Source of the DNA: Asaia bogorensis
Lineage (GTDB): Bacteria; Pseudomonadota; Alphaproteobacteria; CACIAM-22H2
DNA length: 64,000 nucleotides
Direction of reading: 5' to 3'
NCBI GenBank assembly: GCA_945901855.1
Contig: CAMDLT010000002.1
Coordinates: 62,001 to 126,000 of the forward strand
Shown here: positions 28,739 through 37,526 of the stretch, piece by piece
Position numbering within the stretch: the first letter of the stretch is position 1
Layout: each line of letters begins with the position of its first letter
The notes under the pieces: generated by a model
What the model saw: only the letters and a program-made list of their open reading frames with translations
Databases searched by the model: none
Told to the model about the DNA's origin: nothing
Position numbers and translations under genes: made by a program

Positions 28739-28897
28739 ACTGAGATCCTCGGAAAAGAGGACATGAACCACGTTCGGCGCGGACGGCTCATTTTATGGGC
28801 ACGCGACACGGTTTCGGTAGGACACGGTCCAAGTTTAGGGAGGAGCAAACCGCCGCCAAGCCCGGTTGCCCGTCAGGGGCGCCGGGCTTTGGTTTTT
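28739..28897 (+). ncRNA. Candidate small RNA, about 160 nt
   Basis: Inferred transcript from the promoter at 28705-28732 to the terminator at 28858-28897. It contains a short hairpin GGAC/GTCC near 28820 and the purine-rich GGGAGGAG near 28839-28846, like a ribosome-binding sequence. The only open frame (ATG at 28763) has atypical composition and runs through the terminator and the repeat, so I do not believe it codes for protein. It resembles no RNA family I can name. The opposite view is that this is just a proS-upstream spacer with chance motifs. Confidence 0.25.
28858..28897 (+). terminator. Hairpin terminator, plus strand
   Basis: AAGCCCGG (28858-28865) pairs with CCGGGCTT (28882-28889), with an inner GCCC/GGGC stem, followed on the plus strand by TGGTTTTT. 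The T-tract is on the plus strand only, so it ends a plus-strand transcript; no protein gene precedes it. Confidence 0.55.
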
Positions 28898-28961
28898 GGT
28901 GACCTTGGGTTTTTTGTGGCCTTGGGTTTTTGGCGTCCTTGGGCCTTTGAAGGCCTTTGGG
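28893..28961. repeat. 17-bp tandem repeat, 3 copies plus one degenerate
   Basis: Three 17-base units (28893-28909, 28910-28926, 28927-28943) share the pattern TTTTTGGNGNCCTTGGG, and an 18-base degenerate fourth unit ends at 28961. The period is not a multiple of three, so it is not a protein repeat. It lies between the terminator at 28858 and the stop of the DUF1467 gene. Confidence 0.8.
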
Positions 28962-28974
28962 TTTGGCCGGGGCT

Positions 28975-29238
28975 CTAACGGGGGACCGGCGGCACGGTCA
29001 GCGTATCGCGCACCGGCAGCCAATCCGACTGCACGATCGCAAAAATCGCCAGCCACACGAGCGCCGCCAAGGCAGACGTCCACACGACTTTTTTGAGCAT
29101 CATCGGGCGCTCGGGTGCGCCGGTCATTTGGCCGCGCCCGCCGGGTTCGGTCGTCGGCTTCACGCCGAACGGCAGCACCGCAAACAGCACGATCCACCAA
29201 ATCACCACATACATCGCGATGCCAGTAATCGCGCTCAT
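28975..29238 (-). CDS. DUF1467 family small membrane protein
   Basis: An 87-residue protein with two hydrophobic segments (about residues 7-25 and 52-70) separated by a polar loop GVKPTTEPGGRGQMTGAPERP. Start YVVIWWIVLFAVLPFGV and the loop match the alphaproteobacterial DUF1467 family, usually found beside methylmalonyl-CoA epimerase. Its ATG overlaps the epimerase stop as ATGA. Function is unknown. Confidence 0.85.
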   Translation of the reverse strand: MSAITGIAMYVVIWWIVLFAVLPFGVKPTTEPGGRGQMTGAPERPMMLKKVVWTSALAALVWLAIFAIVQSDWLPVRDTLTVPPVPR

Positions 29239-29639
29239 GCCTGTTCAAGCTCGACCAACGTGCCGCAAAAATCCTTGGGATGCAGGAACAGGACGGGCTT
29301 GTCGTGCGCGCCGATCTTGGGATTGCCGTCGCCCAGCACGCGCGCGCCCTCGGCCTTCAAACGGTCGCGCGCGGCCAGAATGTCGTCGACCTCGTAGCAG
29401 ACATGGTGCATGCCGCCCGACGGATGCTCGGCCAAAAACTTGGCGATGGGCGATGCGGCGCCAAGCGGATGCAGCAACTCGATCTTGGTATTCGCAAGCT
29501 CGACGAACACGGTGGTGACGCCGTGGCTGGGCATATCGATGGGGGCCGATACCTTGGCGCCCAGCGTGCGTTCGTAGGTGCGGGTCGCCGCCGGCAAATC
29601 CGGCACGACAATGGCGACATGGTTCAAACGTCCGATCAT
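29235..29639 (-). CDS. mce: Methylmalonyl-CoA epimerase
   Basis: Interconverts (S)- and (R)-methylmalonyl-CoA for propionyl-CoA breakdown or the ethylmalonyl-CoA pathway. The 134-residue vicinal-oxygen-chelate protein has metal ligands His (RLNHVAIVVPDL), His (GGMHHVCYEVDDI) and Glu (GTLVELEQA), and the catalytic Glu in KIELLHPLG. No ribosome binding site is evident. It is followed by DUF1467 with an ATGA overlap. Confidence 0.93.
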   Translation of the reverse strand: MIGRLNHVAIVVPDLPAATRTYERTLGAKVSAPIDMPSHGVTTVFVELANTKIELLHPLGAASPIAKFLAEHPSGGMHHVCYEVDDILAARDRLKAEGARVLGDGNPKIGAHDKPVLFLHPKDFCGTLVELEQA

Positions 29640-29659
29640 GGCAGGAGAGATACCACTCC

Positions 29660-30040
29660 TCACATCACGGCGTCGAGCTCGGCATAGCCGGGCACGCCGC
29701 TTGTCACGCGCCGCCCCGCATGCAGCACGATGCGGTCGGCCTGCGGGCGGCACATCGCTTCGTTGGGCGTGCGCGCGGCCAGCAGAACGTGACGCGCGGC
29801 AGCCCCCTCGGGGATCCCCTCCCGCCGACGGTTCGCCGACAATGGCCGGGGGATCGGATCTGCCATGGCAAGCGCCTGGGCGACCGGAATCCCGGCTGCC
29901 AGCAACTCCTGCGCCGCCGTCACGCCGCGCCAGCGCGTCGTGACGGACGAACGGCGCGCGAACAAACATGCCTTATTCCCCTTGGCCGAAGGTCGCGCTA
30001 AGCGTCGGCCCAACAACATCGCAAAGACGAGGCTGGCCAT
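29660..30040 (-). CDS. Coding-like reading frame, unknown
   Basis: A frame of up to 126 residues ending 20 bp before mce. In its second half the third codon positions are strongly G/C and the codon choices (GCG, CTG, GTG, CGC) match neighbouring genes, which suggests present or past coding. The C terminus reads ADRIVLHAGRRVTSGVPGYAEL. I recognise no family. The start is unclear: the ATG at 30040 shares a CCATGG palindrome with the start of the divergent gene at 30039, and an ATG at 29866 would give 68 residues (MADPIPRPLS). It could be a fragment of a decayed gene. Confidence 0.3.
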   Translation of the reverse strand: MASLVFAMLLGRRLARPSAKGNKACLFARRSSVTTRWRGVTAAQELLAAGIPVAQALAMADPIPRPLSANRRREGIPEGAAARHVLLAARTPNEAMCRPQADRIVLHAGRRVTSGVPGYAELDAVM

Positions 30041-30530
30041 GGCGCGCAAACGCAGTGCAATCGAACATCTGGAAGGCGGGCGTATCCCGCATATCGTGCA
30101 TCAGATCCCGCCGGGTGCCCCTGGCTATCGCGAGGCCAAGGGCGGGGCCATGGTCGTCTCGAGCCCGGCTGAAATCGACGCGCTGATAAGGCAAATCGAA
30201 CCCGGCAAAGTCGCCACGCTCGACGATCTGCGCCAGGCCCTTGCCAAGCGCCATAAGGTCGCCGTCGCCTGTCCGGTCTCGACGGCAATCTTTGCCAATA
30301 TGTGCGCGCGCGCCGCCGAAGAGCGCCGGGCTTCCGGCGTGGCCGTGGATGCACTCACGCCCTGGTGGCGCGTGCTGAAAAGCGGCGGGTTTCTCAATCC
30401 GAAACTGCCCGGCGGCGTCGAGCGCCAAGCCGCGCTGCTGGCGGCCGAAGGCGTACGCAGCTCGCCCTTGCGCAAGCATTTGGCCGTCTACGACTTTGCG
30501 GCGCGCAAAGCAGAACTCAACGATATGTAA
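30039..30530 (+). CDS. MGMT-fold protein, no acceptor cysteine
   Basis: A 163-residue protein with the winged-helix DNA-binding fold of O6-methylguanine methyltransferases. The region VACPVSTAIFANMCARAAEE and TPWWRVLKSGGFLNPKLPGGVERQAALLAAEG match a family often annotated MGMT. Where true methyltransferases have PCHRV, this has PWWRV, so the alkyl-accepting Cys is absent; it should bind DNA, like alkyltransferase-like proteins, and not repair by transfer. A GAGG lies 6 bases before the ATG. The N-terminal 50 residues are basic. It stands alone on the plus strand in an accessory stretch. Confidence 0.7.
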   Translation: MARKRSAIEHLEGGRIPHIVHQIPPGAPGYREAKGGAMVVSSPAEIDALIRQIEPGKVATLDDLRQALAKRHKVAVACPVSTAIFANMCARAAEERRASGVAVDALTPWWRVLKSGGFLNPKLPGGVERQAALLAAEGVRSSPLRKHLAVYDFAARKAELNDM

Positions 30531-31350
30531 GCCCTTTTCGGACGCTGCGTTGCAATGCGCATTCGAAATGGGCGCATTGATCGATAAGGTGAATTCGGTC
30601 ACGCTGTTTGACGCGGTCGGGACGATCAATTTGGCCGCTTCGTTTGGCGACGATGACGGGTATCAAGACGCGTGCCGCAAAGGGCTGCAAGGCGACCGTT
30701 TGCCGTGCGGAAATCAGCGTCGATGCGACAGTCGCCACACCAACTGGAGCGGCCCCTTGGGGCGTCGCCTCAGCGCGGCGTTTTTCCAGAGTCTCCTTGC
30801 GCCTCAGCAAAATGCCGCCAAAAGCTGCGGATTGTTGAGTTGCGGGCCGCCGACTTGGACCGCCACGTCACGGCCGTGGCGTTGGTAGATGCTGGCCGCT
30901 TTCACATGGTAGAAGGCGCCGCGCTCGGCATCGGGCAACCTAATGGGTACTCGCGCTGAGTTTGTCGCGCGCGAGCACGCCCGAAAAACCCGCCGCCTAC
31001 AGGCCGCAGGCCACCAAATTCGCCGAAATCCCGCCATTTTGCGCCGAGCCCCCCTGGATTCGACCAACCGTCAACCATACGGCCAGAACCCAGCAATGTC
31101 TGCGCTATGCATTGGCGGCGACATTGACGAGCCTGCGCAACCCTGAAACGTCTTTTCAAATAATGCTAAATATGCCAAACTAGGAACTATGACCTTAAAT
31201 GAGGTCTGCGCTGTTTGACATCGTGAAAAAGACGTCCCGTTGCCGCGATTTTTGGGCGCATCACCCGAAATCGTCGGCGAGGCGACAATCGTGGTTTTTC
31301 AGCGGGATAAATTGGCGACCGACGCTCTTGGTAACCGATTGTCGCCAGCC
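30531..31350. other. Gene-poor accessory stretch
   Basis: No intact gene found in these 820 bases. The plus-strand frame at about 30538-30720 has G/C-rich third positions and reads ALIDKVNSVTLFDAVGTINL, so it may be a gene remnant, but I cannot name it. A relic of an ABC-transporter binding protein lies at 30804-30960. From 30961 to 31350 I see only AT-richer spacer and the region after the rnj stop, with no clear terminator. Confidence 0.5.
30804..30960 (-). pseudogene. Relic of ABC transporter substrate-binding protein
   Basis: About 50 codons on the minus strand read RLPDAERGAFYHVKAASIYQ and then GGPQLNNPQLLAA, which matches the N-terminal part of NMT1/THI5-type periplasmic binding proteins (typically AEHGGFYQAKA, then GGPQVN..LLAAG). 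A stop follows directly, no signal peptide or good start is in frame, and the remaining 270 residues expected are missing. I therefore call it a degraded fragment. The transporter partners are not in the window. Confidence 0.5.
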
Positions 31351-33000
31351 CTAAAGCCGCACGACGTGGATCTCGGCCAGCGGCTTTTTGCCTCGGCGCT
31401 GGTTGACCAGTTTGCGGATGGCGCGGCGCGCGGCTTCGGCCAAAACCTCGTCGCTGGCTTTGTCCGGGCAGCGCGATACGGCCCCGCGCACGGTCTCGAC
31501 CAGATCGTCGGCAAGCTCGTCGGGCGCATCTGGATCGATCAGCCCCGGAGCCGAAATGCGCGGATCGCTCATCAAGCGGCCGCGACGGTCCACGACCACG
31601 GTCGCGACCACGGCACCGTTCCACAGCAGCTTGGCGCGGCCGCGCACGATCGCGCCGTCCATCGGCAGCAGACGATCGCCATCCACCGCCCAGCGCCCGG
31701 CCTGCACATGATCCACCACCTGCGGACCGTCGGGCCCGTCGAGGCGAATGATCTGGCCGTTCTCCGGCACCAGCGCATACGGCACCTGGCAGTCGCGCGC
31801 CAACTGGGCGTGGGCGCGCATATGCATCGCCTCGCCATGCACCGGGATCGACACGCGCGGGCGAATCCACTGGTACATCGCCGTCAACTCGTCGCGGCAC
31901 GGATGGCCCGACACGTGGATCGCCGCCTCGCGGTCGGTGATGACTTTGACGCCCAGGCGCATCAGCTGGTTCTGCAACTGCCCGACCGGCTTTTCGTTGC
32001 CCGGAATCGTGCGCGAGGAAAACAGTGCCCAGTCGCCCTCTTCCAGAACGACATGCGGGTGCTGGTCTTCGGCGATCCGCGAGAGGGCAGCGCGCGGTTC
32101 CCCTTGCGACCCCGTGCACAGCATCACGATCCGGTCGCGCGGCACGTAGCCCGCGTCGCTCTCGCTCAAAAACGGCGGCAGATCGCGCATGTAGCCGTTT
32201 TCGCGCGCGGCTTCGTAGATGCGCCAGAGCGAACGGCCGACCAGCGCGCATTCGCGGCCCGCCTTTTTGGCCGCGCGCGCGATCGTTTCGACCCGTGCGA
32301 CGTTGGAGGCAAAACACGCCACCGCCACGCGCTGGGGGGCGGCTTGGATCAGCTTTTCGAGTTCGACCGCGACGCTGCCCTCGGAGCCGGACGTGCCTTC
32401 CTTGATCGCGTTGGTCGAATCGCCGATCAGCGCCAGCACGCCCCCATCGCCCACGCGCCGGAAGGCGGCTTCGTCCGTCACGGGGCCGAGCAGCGGCGCA
32501 TCGTCGAGCTTCCAATCGCCGGTGTGCAGGATGGTGCCGGCCGGCGTGCGGATCGCAAGCGCGTTCGGCTCGGGGATCGAGTGCGTGATGTGGATGTACT
32601 CGATCTCGAAATCGCCGAGCTTGAACTTGGCGCCCTGTTCGAGCGTGTGGATCGGCACGTCGCGGGCGAAATCCGTTTCCTGCAATTTGCGCTTCAGGAA
32701 GGAGGCGGTGAAACCGGTCGCGTAGATCGGGCAGCGCAAAAACGGCCACAGATACTGCACGGCGCCCAAATGGTCCTCGTGCGCGTGGGTCAACACCAGA
32801 CCCAGCAGATCGTCGCGATGTTCGGCGATGAAGGTGGGGTCGGGCATGATCACGTCGACGCCGGCGCCCGTGCCCTCGCCGAACGTGACGCCCAGATCGA
32901 CCATCAGGTACTTGCCGCGATAGCGGTAGAGATTGAGGTTCATCCCAATCTCGCCCGAACCGCCGAGCGGCAGAAAATAGAGCCCCGGATCCTTGTTCAT
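31351..33000 (-). CDS. rnj: Ribonuclease J
   Basis: A metallo-beta-lactamase/beta-CASP RNase with 5'-3' exonuclease and endonuclease activity, used for mRNA turnover and rRNA maturation in alphaproteobacteria. The 549-residue protein has the zinc motif THAHEDHLGAV near residue 75, GDWKLDD, the beta-CASP GDSTNA and TGSQGEP segments, and HVSGHPCRDELTAMYQWIRP. Its ATG overlaps the coaX stop as ATGA, and it ends the nuo-birA-coaX-rnj run. Confidence 0.94.
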   Translation of the reverse strand: MNKDPGLYFLPLGGSGEIGMNLNLYRYRGKYLMVDLGVTFGEGTGAGVDVIMPDPTFIAEHRDDLLGLVLTHAHEDHLGAVQYLWPFLRCPIYATGFTASFLKRKLQETDFARDVPIHTLEQGAKFKLGDFEIEYIHITHSIPEPNALAIRTPAGTILHTGDWKLDDAPLLGPVTDEAAFRRVGDGGVLALIGDSTNAIKEGTSGSEGSVAVELEKLIQAAPQRVAVACFASNVARVETIARAAKKAGRECALVGRSLWRIYEAARENGYMRDLPPFLSESDAGYVPRDRIVMLCTGSQGEPRAALSRIAEDQHPHVVLEEGDWALFSSRTIPGNEKPVGQLQNQLMRLGVKVITDREAAIHVSGHPCRDELTAMYQWIRPRVSIPVHGEAMHMRAHAQLARDCQVPYALVPENGQIIRLDGPDGPQVVDHVQAGRWAVDGDRLLPMDGAIVRGRAKLLWNGAVVATVVVDRRGRLMSDPRISAPGLIDPDAPDELADDLVETVRGAVSRCPDKASDEVLAEAARRAIRKLVNQRRGKKPLAEIHVVRL

Positions 33001-33770
33001 CGAACTTGATTGAGCGCGTAAATGTCGACCAATCCCTTCAAGGTAAGATCCGGATCGACATGGTCGATCAGCTTGGTGTGCTCGGCGACGATCGAGATGA
33101 GGCCGCCCGTGCCGACGAAGGTCGGGCTCAGTCCGAGTTCGTCTTCGATGCGTCGGCCGAGCCCTTCGATAAGGCCGACATAGCCCCAAAAAATGCCCGA
33201 CTGCATGGCCCCCACGGTCGTGGTGCCGATCGTCTTGGCGGGCCGGCGAATTTCGATGCGCGGGAGCTTGGCGGCCCCCATGTAAAGCGCTTCGAAGGCA
33301 AGGTTGATGCCGGGGCTGATGGTGCCGCCGCAGTAATTGCCCTCGGCGTCCAGCACGTCGAACGTGGTGGCCGTGCCCAGATCCACGACGACGCCCGGCA
33401 TCTTGTAGCGCGTGCGCGCCCCGACCGCGTTGGCGATACGGTCGGCGCCCGCTTCCTCGGGCCGGTCGATCTTGATCTCGATGCCGTAGCGCACGCCCTT
33501 CTCGCCGATCACGACCGGATCGGCCTTGGCGTAGCGACGGCAAAAATCGCGCAGATTGAACATCGCCTGGGGCACGACGTTCGAAATCACCACGCCCTCG
33601 ATCTGGTTCAGCGCCATTCCCTCCAGCGCCATCAGATGCGTAAGCCACACCGCATATTCGTCGGCCGTGCGTTTGGGGTCGGTCGATATCCGCCACGAGG
33701 CGCGCTTGGCCTGGCCCTCGAACGCGCCGAAGACGGTGTTGGTATTGTTCGAATTGACGACCAGCAGCAT
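32997..33770 (-). CDS. coaX: Type III pantothenate kinase
   Basis: First step of coenzyme A synthesis. The 257-residue ASKHA-fold protein has GADRIANAVGA, with the catalytic Asp, DLGTATTFDVLD, and GTISPGINLAFEAL. The N-terminal phosphate motif, usually D-x-G-N-T, here reads NSNNTNTVFGAF, with Asn at both the Asp and the Gly positions. The rest of the protein is intact, so I expect it is active. Its stop overlaps the rnj start and it begins 4 bp after the birA stop. Confidence 0.93.
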   Translation of the reverse strand: MLLVVNSNNTNTVFGAFEGQAKRASWRISTDPKRTADEYAVWLTHLMALEGMALNQIEGVVISNVVPQAMFNLRDFCRRYAKADPVVIGEKGVRYGIEIKIDRPEEAGADRIANAVGARTRYKMPGVVVDLGTATTFDVLDAEGNYCGGTISPGINLAFEALYMGAAKLPRIEIRRPAKTIGTTTVGAMQSGIFWGYVGLIEGLGRRIEDELGLSPTFVGTGGLISIVAEHTKLIDHVDPDLTLKGLVDIYALNQVR

Positions 33771-33774
33771 GTCG

Positions 33775-34539
33775 CTAGCCGCCCGCCAAATGCACGTCGC
33801 CTGCCGTCACGATGCGACGGCCCGCGGCCGTATCGAGCAAAAGCGCGCCGCTGGCATCGAGATCGACGAAGCGACCGTTCAAGGTTTCGTTCGGCAGGCG
33901 CACCTCGATCGTCTCGCCCAAAAATGCCGCGCGCGCGAGCCAAGCCTCCCGGATGGGGGCGAAACCGTCCTCCATCCAGCGATTGGTCCAGACCAGAAAA
34001 TGGCGCGCGAACCCTTGCAGGGCTTCCTCCGGCGAAACTTTTTCGTCCGTCTCGGCGCGAATATTCGTCGCAGGGAAACGCGCATTTTCCGGGTGCGAGG
34101 CGAGATTCACGCCAACGCCAAGGATCATATAGTCGAGCGTCTCGCCCTGCCCTTCCGCCTCGATCAAAACACCGCCGATCTTGCCCTTGCCGAGCAGGAT
34201 GTCGTTGGGCCATTTGAAACGCAGCGGAACCAGCGGCGGAACGTGCGCGCCGACCATGCCAGCGACGCCAAGCGCCGCCACAAACGAAAGCTGTACCGCT
34301 TCGCGCGGCGGGCAGTCGGGGCGCAGAACCAGCGAAAGATACAGATTGCCGACTGGCGAAGACCAATCGCGGCCTTGGCGTCCGCGCCCGGCCGTCTGTT
34401 CGCGGGCCCACACAAGCGTGCCGTCTTCGGCGCCCGCGATCGCAAGTTTGCGCGCTTCGTCGTTGGTCGATCCGACGCTCTCGAACGCGACCGGACGGTA
34501 GGCGGGCGGAAGGGCCGGAGCTTCGAGGATCGCGCTCAT
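33775..34539 (-). CDS. birA: Biotin-[acetyl-CoA-carboxylase] ligase
   Basis: Attaches biotin to carboxylase carrier domains through biotinyl-AMP. The 254-residue protein has [11 protein letters not shown], the biotin-binding loop [21 protein letters not shown] (usually GRGRxGRxW), and [19 protein letters not shown] with the catalytic Lys. It lacks the N-terminal helix-turn-helix of E. coli BirA, so it is a ligase without repressor function, as is usual in alphaproteobacteria. Its ATG overlaps the nuoN stop. Confidence 0.94.
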   Translation of the reverse strand: MSAILEAPALPPAYRPVAFESVGSTNDEARKLAIAGAEDGTLVWAREQTAGRGRQGRDWSSPVGNLYLSLVLRPDCPPREAVQLSFVAALGVAGMVGAHVPPLVPLRFKWPNDILLGKGKIGGVLIEAEGQGETLDYMILGVGVNLASHPENARFPATNIRAETDEKVSPEEALQGFARHFLVWTNRWMEDGFAPIREAWLARAAFLGETIEVRLPNETLNGRFVDLDASGALLLDTAAGRRIVTAGDVHLAGG

Positions 34540-35984
34540 CCGCCGAACAAAGAGGCCGCTGCGATCGATGCCGCACCGACCAACGGCGCGGGCCAGACGA
34601 AAAACAGCAGCGTGAAGAGCGCGCCCGCACTCAAGATCGCTGCAGGACCTGCATCCAGACGTCGATCGAACCCAGCCCCCGTCGCTTCGTCGAAATACAT
34701 GATCTTGACGATGCGCAAATAATAGAAAGCGCTGACGACCGAGGCGAGCACGCCGATCACGGCCAGCGCGTAGAGCCCGGCCGATACCGCCGCCAGGAAA
34801 ACGTAGAGCTTGCCAAAGAAACCCGCCAGCGGCGGAATACCAGCCATCGAGAACATGGCGATGGCCAAGGCTGCCGCGACCAATGGCTGGGTGCGCGCAA
34901 GGCCGCCGAGATCGGAAATGGTCTCGACCATCTTGCCTTCGCGCTTCATGCACAAGATCGCGGCGAACGCGGTCAAGTTCATGGCAAGGTAGATCGCCAT
35001 ATAGACCAAAACGCCGCGCACGCCCGTCTCGTCGCCCGCCGACAGGCCGACCAGCGCATAGCCAATATGGCCGATCGAACTGTAGGCCATCAGGCGCTTG
35101 ATGTTGGTCTGGGCGATCGCCGCGAACGCGCCGATCAACATCGAGGCGATCGCGATAAAGACCACGATCTGCTGCCAATCCTTGGCAAGCGGGCCGAACG
35201 GCTCGACCAGCACGCGCGCAAACAAAGCGATCGCCGCGATCTTCGGTGCCGCCGCAAAAAAGGCGGTCACAGGCGTGGGCGCCCCTTCGTAGACGTCCGG
35301 CGTCCACATATGGAAGGGGGCCGCCGAAATCTTGAACGCCAAAGCCGCCGACACGAACACGATGCCGAACATGACGCCGAGCGGAACATCGCCCGCTTGG
35401 TCGATCATCGTGGCGGCCAGCACCTCGAAATTGGTCGTACCCGAAAATCCGTAGATCAGCGAAGCGCCGTACAGATAAAGGCCCGACGACAAGGCGCCGA
35501 GCACAAAGTATTTGAGGCCCGCTTCGGTCGCCTTGACGCTGTCGCGCCGGATCGCGGCCAGCACGTAGAGCGAAAGGCTTTGAAGCTCCAGACCCATATA
35601 GAGCGACATAAGATCGTTCGCCGAAACCATCATCGCCATGCCGAGCGCCGCAAACAGCATCAGCACCGGATACTCGAAACGCGCAAAACCCTCGCGCTCG
35701 TTGAATTCGAGACCGAGCCAAATTGTTGCGGCGGTCGCAAGAAACGCCAAGACCTTGGCGAAGCTCGAAAACGGATCGGCCACGAACAGACCCGAGAACG
35801 CCGTCACGCGGCTGGATTCGGGCGTTAGCGCCAGCACGCTCGCGACAAGCAGCACGCCGATGGCGAGCCACGAAACCGTACGCGTCGAGTTGGGGCCGGC
35901 GAAGACGCCGAACATCAGCAGAGCCAGGCCCGAAACGGCGAGCAGCAATTCCGGCAAAGCGGCTGCAAGCAGAAAATCGTTCAT
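34536..35984 (-). CDS. nuoN: NADH-quinone oxidoreductase subunit N
   Basis: Antiporter-like proton-pumping membrane subunit of complex I. The 482-residue protein has about 14 transmembrane segments. The conserved Glu of TM5 is in [16 protein letters not shown], and Lys residues are in [21 protein letters not shown] and [22 protein letters not shown]. It is the last nuo gene; its start overlaps the nuoM stop and its stop overlaps the birA start, both as ATGA. Confidence 0.97.
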   Translation of the reverse strand: MNDFLLAAALPELLLAVSGLALLMFGVFAGPNSTRTVSWLAIGVLLVASVLALTPESSRVTAFSGLFVADPFSSFAKVLAFLATAATIWLGLEFNEREGFARFEYPVLMLFAALGMAMMVSANDLMSLYMGLELQSLSLYVLAAIRRDSVKATEAGLKYFVLGALSSGLYLYGASLIYGFSGTTNFEVLAATMIDQAGDVPLGVMFGIVFVSAALAFKISAAPFHMWTPDVYEGAPTPVTAFFAAAPKIAAIALFARVLVEPFGPLAKDWQQIVVFIAIASMLIGAFAAIAQTNIKRLMAYSSIGHIGYALVGLSAGDETGVRGVLVYMAIYLAMNLTAFAAILCMKREGKMVETISDLGGLARTQPLVAAALAIAMFSMAGIPPLAGFFGKLYVFLAAVSAGLYALAVIGVLASVVSAFYYLRIVKIMYFDEATGAGFDRRLDAGPAAILSAGALFTLLFFVWPAPLVGAASIAAASLFGG

Positions 35985-37519
35985 CGGGCTTGCTCCAGCG
36001 CGGCGGCATTTGCGTGGGTATGGGTGTTCAGGCGGTGCTGTTCGCGCGCCACTTGGTAGCGCTCGACGATGCCCTGCACCGAGGGCCCGAGCATGTTGAG
36101 GACCGGCTGGGGTTGGATGCCGAGCCACAAAGTCGCGACGATCAGCGGCGCGAAGATCAGCTTCTCGCGCAGATCGAGGTCGGGCATTTTCTGCAGATCG
36201 TCATGCACGAGTTTGCCGAAAATGACGCGCCGGTAGAGATAAAGCATGTAAGCCGCGCCCAGAATTACGCCGGTCGATGCCAGTGCCGCAGCCCAGGTGG
36301 ATGCCTGGAACGTGCCGGTCAGCACCAAAAACTCGCCGACAAATCCGGACGTGCCCGGCAAGCCGACCGAGGCCATCGTGAAGACCATGAACGCGACCGC
36401 GTAGGCCGGCATGCGGTGCACGAGGCCCCCATAGCGCTTGATCTCGCGCGTGTGCAACCGGTCGTAGATCACGCCCACGCACAAGAACAAAGCGCCCGAC
36501 ACCACGCCGTGCGAAATCATCTGGAACATCGCGCCTTCCACGCCCTGGCGCGTGCCGGCAAAAATGCCGAGCGTGACGAACCCCATATGCGCCACCGAGG
36601 AATAGGCGATCAGCTTCTTCATGTCCTCCTGCACCAGCGCCACCAGCGAGGTGTAGATGACAGCCACGATCGACAGCGTGAACACAAACGGCGTGAACAA
36701 CTCGCTCGCGACCGGGAACATCGGAACCGAGAAACGGATCAAGCCATAGCCGCCCATCTTGAGCAGCACGCCCGCCAGAATGACGGAGCCTGCGGTCGGC
36801 GCTTCGACGTGCGCATCTGGCAGCCACGTGTGGACCGGCCACATCGGCACCTTGACGGCAAACGAGGCGAAAAACGCGATCCAAAGCCACGTCTGCATTT
36901 CGGGCGGAAAGTCGTACTCGAGCAGATCGACGATGTTGGTGGTCTCGGTCTGCCAGTAGATCGCAAGCATCGCGACCAGCATCAGCACAGAACCCGCCAA
37001 CGTATAGAGGAAGAATTTGAAGGCGGCGTAAACGCGCCGCTTGCCGCCCCAAATGCCGATGATCAGGAACATCGGGATCAGCACGGCTTCGAAGAAAACG
37101 TAGAACAGCAGCAGATCGAGCGAAGCGAACGTGCCGACCATGAAGGTTTCGAGCACCAGGAACGCCACCATGTATTCGCGCACGCGGCTCGTCACATGCC
37201 AGCTCGCGAGGATGCACAGCGGCGTCAAAAATGTGGAGAGCAGAATGAACGGGGCTGAAATGCCGTCCACGCCCATGTGGTAGCCGATACCGTAGCCCGG
37301 AATCCAGACATGGCGTTCGATGAACTGGAAGCCTGCGGCCGAACGGTCGAAACCAAACCACAACGGCAGCGACAGGACGAAGACAGCAAGCGAGGTCCAC
37401 AAGGCGGCCCAACGCGCGTTTCGCGCCACGCTGGCTTCGTCGCCATTGAGGGCCAAAATGAAGACGGCACCCGCCAGCGGCAGGAACGTCACAAGGGAAA
37501 GGATGGGCCAGTCTGTCAT
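35981..37519 (-). CDS. nuoM: NADH-quinone oxidoreductase subunit M
   Basis: Antiporter-like proton-pumping subunit of complex I, 512 residues with about 14 transmembrane segments. Conserved features: [19 protein letters not shown], the TM5 Glu in [20 protein letters not shown], and [20 protein letters not shown]. The C terminus carries a His-rich tail ([19 protein letters not shown]), slightly unusual. Start at 37519 lies 7 bp after the nuoL stop. Confidence 0.97.
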   Translation of the reverse strand: MTDWPILSLVTFLPLAGAVFILALNGDEASVARNARWAALWTSLAVFVLSLPLWFGFDRSAAGFQFIERHVWIPGYGIGYHMGVDGISAPFILLSTFLTPLCILASWHVTSRVREYMVAFLVLETFMVGTFASLDLLLFYVFFEAVLIPMFLIIGIWGGKRRVYAAFKFFLYTLAGSVLMLVAMLAIYWQTETTNIVDLLEYDFPPEMQTWLWIAFFASFAVKVPMWPVHTWLPDAHVEAPTAGSVILAGVLLKMGGYGLIRFSVPMFPVASELFTPFVFTLSIVAVIYTSLVALVQEDMKKLIAYSSVAHMGFVTLGIFAGTRQGVEGAMFQMISHGVVSGALFLCVGVIYDRLHTREIKRYGGLVHRMPAYAVAFMVFTMASVGLPGTSGFVGEFLVLTGTFQASTWAAALASTGVILGAAYMLYLYRRVIFGKLVHDDLQKMPDLDLREKLIFAPLIVATLWLGIQPQPVLNMLGPSVQGIVERYQVAREQHRLNTHTHANAAALEQAR

Positions 37520-37526
37520 GGCACTC

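Noticed and set aside
28763-28978. Plus-strand 71-codon frame near the candidate small RNA.
   Set aside because: It crosses the hairpin terminator and the 17-bp repeats, and its Trp/Gly/Leu-rich end is produced by the repeat, so coding is unlikely.
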